Shown here: in pieces, positions 55,357 to 64,000 of the stretch
Numbering within the stretch: the stretch's first letter is position 1
Layout of the letters: every line of letters starts with the position of its first letter
From: Ilex aquifolium
Taxonomy: Eukaryota > Streptophyta > Magnoliopsida > Aquifoliales > Aquifoliaceae
Assembly: GCA_951799425.1 (NCBI GenBank)
Contig: OX637392.1
Coordinates: forward strand, 39,198,593-39,262,592
Reading direction: 5' to 3'
DNA length: 64,000 bases
Made by a program: the position numbers and the translations under genes
Notes under the pieces: model-generated
Database searches by the model: none
What the model was told of the DNA's origin: nothing
What the model saw: only the letters and a program-made list of their open reading frames with translations

Positions 55357-57214
55357 TGATGAGCGCATAATATTGCATATTTGAAGGGCTCATTACATGC
55401 ATTATAACTCAACTTTTGCATTTAAATACTTAGTGTTAGCCAAAATTGTCTATAATGTTGATATTTTGATATTGCAACCTTTTATAGCTTAAATGATTGA
55501 TTTTAGGACATTGCAACCTTGATGGATGTGTGGTGAAGGCATGGACACAATACATGAAGAATTGGAGGCTTAAAAGTGAAGAAATCAAGAAGGCATTGGT
55601 GCTTGGGAACAAGGGCACCAGCTGCAGCAACAATTGGAAGCACTGCCTCGGAATTCCTCCATTTTGACCATGATCTACTCATAATTGGGAAAAGTTTAAA
55701 ACATTAAAGTTGTAGATATGAGTGTCTTCTGTGTGATGTCAAAATTTCAGCTCAATCCAACGGTTAGATCAAGAGTTATGCCGATTCTACCAAAGGTGGT
55801 CCAGTGCAGAAAAACAGTACCGGTACTCGGTACAGGTACCAAATGGTACCGGTACCCAGTACCGGTACTCCGGACCTTCTGGTCGCGAAAACAGCCTGTA
55901 ACTCAACTTTGAGGCTTGGGGGTCCCACCTACACTTCTCCCACGCCTATCCCAACATTTCCTTACACATTTACAGGCCTCCTACACTCAAGTGCAAGACT
56001 TTAAAGGCGAATGCATTAAAGGAGGAATGGGGGGAAGTGGGCTGCCCAGGCTATGATCTCCTAGCCTGTCAAAGCCTTCCATTCAGCCCTCTCTTGATGG
56101 GAGCTCGTACACACAGCTAGGGGGGAGCCTCATGGACGAAAATGGAACTCTCTCACACCATTATATTCAGCATTCCATTCATTTGTAAAGGGTTGGCTAC
56201 CTAAGCTTAGGAGTAGATGTAGAAAGCTCCAAGGTTGAAGATGATGAATAGTAATTTTGTTTTTGCATTTTCTTCATCCATGTCATTGCTGTAAGCTACA
56301 TTCCTCTTGTAATCTTCATTTCTTACATTGTAATCTCCTTTATTTCAAGTATATTGCAAGTTAGTTACATGTTCTTCATTTCACCATTTATGCTTTCAAG
56401 TTCTTCATTTTCATGTTTTAAATTGGGTATTGTATTTCTTTCTTCTTAGTTTAAGATTTCTTGCATTTAGTTAAGTTCCATGCTTCATTTCTTCTACATG
56501 TCTTCCATTTACATTAATGTCTTTCCTTTCAAGCATGAGTAGCTAGATTTAAGTTGGTTAATCCAAGGGAAAATTCCTCTTGGGAATACCATGTTCAAAT
56601 CTTCTTCATTCCTCCCTTTAGAGTCAAATGGTTCGGTTTGACGAGGTTGAGAGTGGATGAGTTGGTGAGCCTTTGATATTCCGTAGGCCTAGTCACGGTT
56701 TATGCTTAGATACTCACCAATCTCGTCCCTAGCTTCCCCCGAATCAATCGTTCATTCATGCTCAATCGGAGGAAGGCTTTGAGTTGATTTGGTATTCCCA
56801 TTGGAATGAACCCTTTGGATTAGCCAACACTTGCTTTCTTGCATTTTCATTTTGAACAAAACTCACCAAAACACAAATACAAGATTTTACACTTTCTTTT
56901 CACTTTTGCAAAATCACTTTCACAAAACTCCCTTTCCTTCCCTGATGATACGACCTTGGAATATTTTCCAAGTAAAACACACGACCACAAAAGACTCCTT
57001 TCGATTGGGGAGCATTTTTGTGCACACCGCATCTCATTCCATCTATTTTGTTCATCACATTTCCATTCACATCCACATTTGTTGTTGCTCCTATATCTCT
57101 TGCATTATCCGGAGGGAGAGTGACACTCCCCCATCACTATAAGCCACATACACACATTGAGGGTGAGGGTGATGTTTAGAGGTTAGGATACAACAACGCA
57201 TTTCCAATCAATCA
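55357..57214 (+). mobile_element. LTR of an unrelated retrotransposon (tRNA-Asp primed, Athila-like)
   Basis: Begins TGATGAGCGCATAATATTGC and ends ...CAATCAATCA (1858 bp). It is followed by TTTGGCGCCGTTGCCGGGGA, an 18-base match to the 3' end of tRNA-Asp, so this is a 5' LTR with its primer site. Only about 80 bp of leader remain before T2 sequence returns at about 57296. It carries four GTACCGGTAC-type palindromes. The second LTR and coding region are missing. Confidence 0.75.
55817..55868. repeat. Four GTACCGGTAC-type palindromes in the Asp-primed LTR
   Basis: Copies start at 55817, 55830 (GTACAGGTAC), 55846 and 55859, with spacers of 3, 6 and 3 bp, the same spacing as in LTR D. Confidence 0.92.
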
Positions 57215-57215
57215 T

Positions 57216-57234
57216 TTTGGCGCCGTTGCCGGGG
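57216..57234 (+). other. Primer binding site, tRNA-Asp
   Basis: TTGGCGCCGTTGCCGGGGA; from TGGCGCC on it is complementary to the 3' end of plant tRNA-Asp, directly behind the LTR. Confidence 0.85.
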
Positions 57235-59764
57235 AAGGTTAAGCGTCGAGTTCAAGTGGTGATTTTGGGACGGCATAAGGTAAGTCTTGTGATTTTCATC
57301 ACGGGCCAAGGTATGTACCTCAGCCAGTGAGGTAGGCAACTCAAAACCCGCAGGAGCAGCCTCAGAGGCAAGTGCTGAACTAGGCACCTCTGCCTCCTTT
57401 TCGACTGGAACCTCTACCTCTCCTTCAGCCGGAATCTCAAAGTTGAAGTCCAGACCAGGGTATATTTTTTCGGCTATCTCTTGAAAAGCAATCCACCCTT
57501 TAGCCCACCTGGTAACAACGTCATCCTTGAGCTTGGCAATCAGATCATCCCTCTCTTTGACAGCTGCTCTCTGAACCTCAAGCTCAGCTAGTGTGGCATC
57601 GTGCGCCTTTGCCAATACATTGTATTCTATTTTCATGCTATTATAAGAGCCCAAGGCCTCAAATTTCTCTTGGCTACCTCTGACCCAAGCCTCGCTCTTA
57701 AGCTTGAGCTCCTCCGAAACCTTTTTGAGCTCATCCCTGCTTTTCTTCTCTTCCTCTTCGGCCTTCTTTTTCTCCACCTCCAAGCTCTTGATGATAGAAA
57801 CCTGCTTCTCCGCTTGCTCTTGAAGACTTTGGAGTTGGGCTTGGAGGTCATCATTAGCAAAGGTTAGCTCTGCGGTTTTGAGCTCAAACGCCTTGGATGC
57901 CTTGGCAGAGCTCTCCAAAGAGCGTATTCGACTCAGCAAACCCCTCACATGTATAGCCAGCTGGGGAGAGATATGATCAGAAATAAGAAATAACATAAAA
58001 CTGCAAGCATGAGTTGGAAGCTCAAGAAGAGCAATAACAAATACTTACAGCTGTAGTTCCATAAAGGGCTGAGTTGATGGAGCTCTCAAGAGGCATCGTG
58101 GCAGCCCTCAGAATGTCAGAGTCAGGGATAATTGAAGAAATAGCACCAGCCGCAAAGTCTACATTATCAAGGAAAGAGTATTCGTTCCCATTTACTTTAG
58201 GGAACTTCCCTTTTTCCAACTTGGAGCTCGGTTGGGATGGCTGGGAGATTTTCTCAAGTGATCCAAGAGGAGGAGAAGCAAATTGGAGCTGAGGAATCAA
58301 CCTTAGGGCCCTCTCGACCTCAGACGATAAAAGGGAGGGCAGGTCCTGCGCGAGAGCTCTATCAGGTGCTTGCAGAGCCCCTTTGTGAGGAAGGATCTCT
58401 GAGACTCGAGGGGCACTCAATGATGGAGCAAGAGCCATAGTAGTAGAAGTAGGAGAGCTAGGGGCACTCCTGACTTCTGCATCTTAGCTCGGGTAACATG
58501 ACTACTACCAGAACCGACCTCTGCCTTGCGTTTGCTCCCACTTCTGCCCTTCTTTAACAGAGCTACCTTAGCCTTGAGTTCTTCTGGCGTAGGCTCCATC
58601 GAGGAAGAACCTAAAGAATCAAAATGGGCAAGTTAAGAAGGAATAAGGGAAAAATGAAAATTTGAGGTGACTAGGGAGAGGATAACTAATACCTGCCACT
58701 TCAGCCGTAGCAACTAAAAGAGGAATGGGTGCTTCGACAGAAAGATGAGTAGGGGATTCTATTATCACCCCAGGGGGCTGAACCCTTGCTCTACAAGAAC
58801 CCAAGGTTTGATGAGTTCAGAGTACTTTGTTGAAGAGCACTTCTCTAACCTCAGCAACACCCGTTAGTCCTCTACACTGAGCTCAGGGCGTTCACCTGGG
58901 AAACAATATAAACAAAGCAGAGTCAGAGAAAGCTACCAAACCCGATCACAGTTAGTTTGGGCAAGGACTTACCTAGGTTTTCAGGGGCTGACCAGGCTCT
59001 AGGGATTGGAAGAGTGTCTATCTTATCTGTAGAGTTGTACTCCCATTGTAAGCCCCCTACGTAAAATAATTTTTTTTTACAGTGCTTGTGGGAGCTCGGG
59101 AGGTCAGAAATAATTACTCTAGCATTTGTTCGTTTGGAGATATATAGAAAGCCCTCGGAAGCAGTGTGTTTGACGTTGAAAAATGCATGAGCAAGGAAAT
59201 AGTAGGAACCCCAAGCTTGTGGATTTTAAAGAAAACAAGAAGACCCACCAGGACCCCCCAAAAATTAGGAGAGAGCTGAGCAGGACAAATATTGAAATGC
59301 TAAAGAACACCCTTTATAAAAGGGTGTAAGGGAAAGCGCAGACCGTTCTCAAAGGCAGCCATGAAGAAGCAAACATTCTTATGAACCTGGGAGACGTATG
59401 GGGTGAATTCGTCTGGACACCAGTATTGAACCCCCGGAGGGAAACCATAACGAGCACTAAAAACCTTCATGAGAGAAGGAGTGACCTCACTTGGGCCCAC
59501 GTGCTCTGCATTTCTGAAAGCAGACCCTATACCTGGAGCCGAAACACCTATGCCACTCACCTTGTTTTTGCCTTTGTCAGGGTTTTTGACCACAGGGGAG
59601 GAAGTTGAGGGAGGCTTCTCAGTATGTGCCTGAGCATCGACAGAGTCAACGCCAGGGAAATTGTCCATCTCCTCACCCATAACACCTAAGTTAGAATCCT
59701 CTTCAACAGACCGATCTCCTAAGAGGGAAACAGAGGAAGGAGTAGCTCCAGAGGAAGCAGACAT

Positions 59765-60395
59765 AGCTGGGCAGGTAAAGGGAAGCTTAAAAGACCTATA
59801 GAGGGGGGAAATTTCAGAAAAACACTCCTTGAGAACTCTGGGGTTGACATAACTGTGTGCGATAATGAAGATTCTAGCGGTGGAATAGGGGTCCAAAAAG
59901 AGGGGAAGACGACACAGGGAAAGACCTCGATTCCTAAAATAACAGAATCGAAAAGTCCAAAAATGAAGAAACCACCTCAGACTCTAGGGATCCAGAACGA
60001 AAATAGCAGGTAGGGAGCCAAGAACGTATCTAATCGAAGGCGAATAGCAAGCCAAAGTTCGAAGCAAGCAAGTCACCCACACCAATTCGAAGGGAGATGA
60101 GTTTCAGCAAAACCCTAAAGTCACTGATGGATTGGGAGAGTCTGAGTCTGCGAAGAAGAAGGAAGATGGAGAGCTTGACAGGAGAATTCGATAGGGATAA
60201 ATGGGAGCCGTTACTGTCAATTCAAAGGCATTTAAAGCTAATTGCACAAAGTGGAGAACGTGCGCAAGAAACAAGGAGGGTAAATAATTACCTGTAACCG
60301 TCAAAAACTTGTTTGCACGTAGACCGAGGTCAACAAGTGGAGGTCATCCCTAACTGGACCTCAGCTCAGCCCCTACCTAAATTCACTTGGACTAA
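59765..60395. other. T2 region upstream of antisense gene 2
   Basis: Presumed promoter and leader of the antisense gene, similar in outline to T1 26922-27570. It has no conserved reading frame. Confidence 0.4.
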
Positions 60396-60410
60396 GGGCT
60401 GGGGGGCAAC
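60396..60410 (+). other. T2 polypurine tract
   Basis: GGGCTGGGGGGCAAC directly before the right LTR (TGATGGTACC). Confidence 0.7.
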
Positions 60411-60807
60411 TGATGGTACCCAAAATCAACCCTAAGTATGAGCTCAGCCCAAGAGATCAGATCGGGAGGTCAGTTCGGAGCTCCAGAGCTCAGGGGACCA
60501 GGGCTCGAGCTCCTCCCAAGCAAAATAATAACCGAAGTGATAAGGAAGTAGCTGGATGACAGCTGCCACCCCGAAACAATAGCCAAGCGGCACCCCAGGC
60601 ATAAAATACTCAATTGGCCAAGATCCTATCCTAGAATTAAGGGAGATCCCACGGATAAAGGGCAAAGATCTCGGTATAAATCTCCTAGAGTTAGAAAAGA
60701 CATTATAAAAACTGTACATTACCCCAACCATGGGGCAGAACCCGAGTAACGTCAAAAAGACTCTATAAGTTTCTTTCATCATCAATAAAGAGGAAGGAGC
60801 TAGAGCC
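60411..60807 (+). repeat. T2 right LTR, truncated by a chromovirus insertion
   Basis: It matches the left LTR up to GCTAGAGCC at 60807, where a different LTR begins with TGTGACGCC. The remaining 170 or so bases lie beyond the insertion, outside the window. Confidence 0.9.
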
Positions 60808-63458
60808 TGTGACGCCTCGATTTTCGGGGGTGATTTAGTATATCTTATGATATATGTGACAAATATACACAATTCATCAAATGAATTGAATAGTTCATGT
60901 ATTTCGATTTAGACTAGACAATCAGAGCATCTAACGTACTTTCAAGTAACTTAGGTACAAAAGAATTGTAATTTGGGCATTCATTTAATATCATAGTCTA
61001 AGTACCCAAATTATACATTCATCCCAAAAGTCGTCCATAATCGACGCTATTACATCCCATCAGTTTCGAAAACACGCCAAAGCGACAAAACACAAGTCAC
61101 AAATTTAAAATTTTCTCGAGCGTTGACATGAAATATAATATCTCAAAAGCCCACTGAGCACAGATGTTCAAGATAGCTCTGGGAAGAAACCCCCGTCATC
61201 TCTTGGTTTAGTCCCTGCAAAATGTTAGGGTGAGCCAAAGCCCAGCAGGAAAAACAACTACTAAGTTTTAATCTCATCCCGTAAAATATGTGTCAATACC
61301 TATAAGTTCATATCAAATAATATTTACCGTAACAACCTGCTTAAAACATAGCATGAGGCATTATATAAACATTACCAATAAACATGAAACCTATGAATGA
61401 TGGAAAATTTCAATTAAGCATGTAATCCATCGTACCCATTCATGTCATGGGTCACCCTAAACTTTCACTCTTAGTCTTTATCCATTTAAGTCACCACACC
61501 TTTTGTTATGCACAAACACCTTGGGAACTCCGGGTCCCTTAGAGGGCTCTAACCTCGGGTGTACCCCACCCCCTCGTCTTTAGATGCTTTCAATCAGGGC
61601 ACGAGTGACCCCGCACCTCGACGGATGCTACGCTTGATCAAGACTTGTTTCGGGTCTTTCACCCAAGGGAGGAGCGATCCCTGCTTGCTTGTCCCAATTT
61701 CATTTCGAAAATTATCATTTCATGTGTCTCAGAGTCGGTTGAGCACTCTAACCGGAATAATCACAAATGATGTATTTACCATCATGCTAACAACCAAAAT
61801 ACAATTAATATAATAATGAATATGCGTTTCAATATATCTTCAACATGCTTTCGTATACGAGTATATGCTACTCAAATCAATATATATATGATTAACATTC
61901 TAACTATGTGGAAGTGTACCACCCTTCACACATAATACTTCTCTTGTAAATTTTCATATATATATTAGTGGTTTAACTTTCATAAGTAACCACACTTTTA
62001 TATAAACAATGAATATATAATTTTTTTATCACCATAGGAGTAGTTTACAACTCTAAGAAAATACCATCTTAAAGGCCACACGTGATTTGGTGGTTTTTCC
62101 ACATGGTTATAATCTTTTGGATTCATTCATGAATCTTTAGGAACTTCATTGCAATTAGAGGTCACTTTGTAATATTCAAAGGGGTCTTTAGATAATTTTT
62201 AAACACATGATCTAGCAATATGGTGTAATTTTATAATCTCTAAAACAATCTCATAACTATTCGGGGCCAAAATATAATTTCAGAAACATTACCTAACTAC
62301 TAAAAATACTGATTTGTTGCTTTAGTAGTATTTTATGATCTTCTGGGGTCATTGTGTAATTTCAACAGATACCTATTTGTTACTCAAGAAACATAAAGGG
62401 GGCTTTCTGCAACTGAACCAAACCTTGAACTTAACTTTGTAGTTTCTACAAGTAGGTATATGATGTTTCTAAAAACTAAGGGGGAAGTTTCTGAATTTAA
62501 GCCAATATTTCTTCATCTTCTCCATCGTCCAGAACCTGCATCAAGAAAGTTTCTTCTCCCATTTTTCTTTTTCTACCATAAATTGTTTCTTTTATTCATT
62601 GCTTTCAAATCTAAAACTCCCCATTCATCACCAAGGACCTAAGTTACTTTTCAACAAATTTTCACCTCATTCCTTGATGAAACTCAAAGACCCATTTATA
62701 CAAATTTCATTCATATGCATGTATACATATATACCTATATATACATATATACCGATATGTATATATATACATAGCTCATCCACATATCTTATTCATCGAC
62801 ATGCACGCCACATATACTAGATCAATAACTTACAAAGCAAAAGAGAAAATTAAAACCGTAGAGAGATATGGAAGAAAACAAAGGAGTTGTAATTCCTACC
62901 TTTGTCTAAAGCTAGTTGTTGTAGGTTCAAAGTTTTGGACCTTAAGCTTCTCCTCTTCCAACAATGGGGTCCTCCGTCTCTCTCCCTCTCTCTCTTTGCT
63001 TTGCTTTTCAATAACAAGGCTGGCATATTGTTTTTTTTTTTTTCCTTCTTTCATCTGTTTTGCCCGTATTTATACAGTGAGGAAAAGTGGGCTTCAGTCA
63101 AAGTGTTTGGTGAGTCGTGAACGGCAGTGCAGGGCAATGATATTTCCTAGCTTTCCTATGGGCGGCAATGGCATGATGTTTCCTTGCCTTCCTAAAATGG
63201 TTAATGTCAGCTAAATAGTCATGGTAGACTGCCATGACTGAGCTATTGATCATCATTTTTTTTTTTTCAATTAATTTGTTTAATTAATTTAACTTAAGTT
63301 AATTTGTCCTTGGTACTAAACATAGTCAATATTATACTAGTCGGACTCGTTTTCATGAGAGGAATTCAACGATGAAGTCCATTTCTTCATTTGAGTTTTC
63401 TATTAAAAGTCGAAATTTTGATAACTCAATAGATATAATTATAAATAGCGGGTTTTCA
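60808..63458 (-). mobile_element. Chromovirus G3 3' LTR
   Basis: A 2651-bp LTR in minus orientation (plus strand TGTGACGCCTCG...GGGTTTTCA). A purine-rich tract at 63459-63475 (minus AAGGGGGGTAGAA) precedes the LTR start TGAAAACCCGC, so this is the 3' LTR of an element running leftward from outside the window. It resembles copies A-D in terminal sequence style but not throughout. AT-rich ATAC/ATAT sequence at 62716-62774 forms a microsatellite-like block. The left flank GAGCC (60803-60807) should be its target duplication. Confidence 0.8.
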
Positions 63459-63475
63459 TATTCTACCCCCCTTAA
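63459..63475 (-). other. Polypurine tract of chromovirus G3
   Basis: Minus strand AAGGGGGGTAGAATA directly before the 3' LTR. Confidence 0.7.
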
Positions 63476-63515
63476 AATAATTTCGTCCTCGAAATTAAAT
63501 TCTAACATAACTAAT

Positions 63516-64000
63516 TTAAGAAAATGTACCTTCATCCTCAAATAAGTGTGGGTAATTGACCCGCATTGTTGCTTCACGCTCCCAGGTTGCTTCTTCGATT
63601 CCTCGGTGTCTCCACAAGACTTTGACAAGGGGTATGGTCTTGTTTCGTAGGACTTGTTCTCTTTTATCTAAGATCCGTATTGGCTTCTCCTCATAGGTGG
63701 CATCCATTTCAATCTCCATCTCACCCCAATCAACCACATGTGAAGGATCTGGCTCATATTTTCTCAACATAGAGACGTGAAATACATTGTGCACCCTATC
63801 CAACTGTGGCGGCAAAGCCAATCGGTATGCAACTGCACCAACCTTTTCAAGGATCTCAAATGGTCCGATAAATCGAGGGGACAACTTTCCCTTCTTCCCA
63901 AACCTCATAAGACCTCTACGAGGCATCACTTTCAGAAACACGTGATCCCCAATCTCAAATGCCAAGGGTCTCCTCCGTTGATCTGCATAACTCTTTTGGC
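63516..64000 (-). CDS. Chromovirus G3 integrase C-terminus and chromodomain (partial)
   Basis: The frame is open from the window edge to a stop at 63516-63518. It reads Q-K-S-Y-A-D-Q-R-R-R, then V-F-L-K-V, G-K-L-S-P-R-F-I-G-P-F-E-I-L, H-N-V-F-H-V-S-M-L-R-K-Y, and a chromodomain-like tail V-L-W-R-H-R-G-I-E-E-A-T-W-E-R-E ending Y-P-H-L-F. This is characteristic of Tekay-type chromoviruses, whose chromodomain may guide insertion to marked chromatin. No stop or shift is seen in this 160-codon part, so the element may be fairly young. Confidence 0.85.
   Translation of the reverse strand, partial: QKSYADQRRRPLAFEIGDHVFLKVMPRRGLMRFGKKGKLSPRFIGPFEILEKVGAVAYRLALPPQLDRVHNVFHVSMLRKYEPDPSHVVDWGEMEIEMDATYEEKPIRILDKREQVLRNKTIPLVKVLWRHRGIEEATWEREATMRVNYPHLFEDEGTFS

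Larger units (their letters stand above)
55070..59764 (-). pseudogene. T2 antisense gene 2 (ortholog of the T1 antisense gene), interrupted
   Basis: Start ATG 59764-59762 (M-S-A-S-S-G-A-T). Exons: 59764-58973, 58895 to about 58693, about 58611-58049, and from 57960. Exon 4 is broken at about 57296 by an LTR element and resumes left of 55357 with P-F-S-A-D-L-V-T-R-A-L. Introns 58896-58972 and 57961-58048 are GT...AG at the same protein positions as in T1 (after E-N-L-G and before the coiled coil); the middle one also has matching sites. Exon 1 is 792 nt against 793 in T1. A stop follows F-I-K-G-V-L (near 59298), and exon 2 has several stops. Confidence 0.75.
43666..60807 (+). mobile_element. 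T2: older Tat/Retand-like retrotransposon with nested insertions
   Basis: Same lineage and plan as T1: LTR 43666-44242, primer site, gag-pol to 52245, hairpin array 52336-52620, antisense genes, polypurine tract and right LTR from 60411. A solo LTR (45398-47841) splits gag, an LTR element (55357 to about 57296) splits the antisense gene, and a chromovirus cuts the right LTR at 60807. CTAGG at 43661-43665 is the expected left target duplication; the right copy is outside the window. The LTRs differ by roughly 5 percent over 395 alignable bases by eye, more than in T1, and gag-pol has many more stops and shifts, so T2 is older. Confidence 0.9.

Overview
This is a stretch of plant nuclear genome, most likely from a eudicot. 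The evidence is one intron-containing WRKY transcription factor gene surrounded by LTR retrotransposons of the kinds that fill angiosperm intergenic DNA (Tekay-like chromovirus, Tat/Retand-like, copia), a CACTA transposon and a LINE remnant. I see no bacterial, organellar, rRNA, tRNA or CRISPR feature. The species cannot be named from the sequence.

Layout. 1-4630: right-hand part of a CACTA (En/Spm) element, inserted in a Ty3/gypsy LTR. 4631-6197: the rest of that LTR. 6198-10400: the decayed, minus-strand gag-pol of a chromovirus. 10400-12921: older Tat fragments (gag, LTR, RNase H) and a possible small DNA transposon. 13007-15498: a second long chromovirus-type LTR with an adjacent initiator-tRNA-Met primer site. 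15499-15715 and 28850-29297: two halves of a LINE RNase H domain, split by an unclassified retroelement (15716-16457 and 28234-28849), which is itself split by T1. T1 (16458-28233) is a complete 11.8-kb Tat-lineage element with two 649-bp LTRs and a perfect GGTAG target duplication. 30593-31947: an internally inverted copia element. 32010-34227: an isolated chromovirus-type LTR.

34228-43665 is the gene island. It holds a three-exon group IIe WRKY gene (35703-38290), a 1.16-kb non-autonomous DNA transposon (39813-40972) and AT-rich sequence with nothing else I can support.

43666-60807: T2, an older relative of T1. A 2444-bp solo LTR (45398-47841, duplication AGGAA) interrupts its gag, and an LTR with a tRNA-Asp primer site (55357-57214) interrupts its antisense gene. 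60808-64000: another chromovirus (LTR plus integrase/chromodomain) inserted in the right LTR of T2 and running off the window.

The most interesting structures are not host genes. First, both Tat elements carry, antisense to gag-pol in their 3' region, a multi-exon gene with canonical introns at matching positions; T2 carries a second, related antisense gene with its own intron. Second, two LTRs of one family have, at the same internal point, arrays of different CCGG-centred palindromes, and an unrelated LTR carries one of the same palindromes with the same spacing. Third, between pol and the antisense genes both Tat elements have tandem arrays of short perfect hairpins. Nearly all pol genes are inactivated, largely by changes of the type expected from deamination of methylated cytosine.
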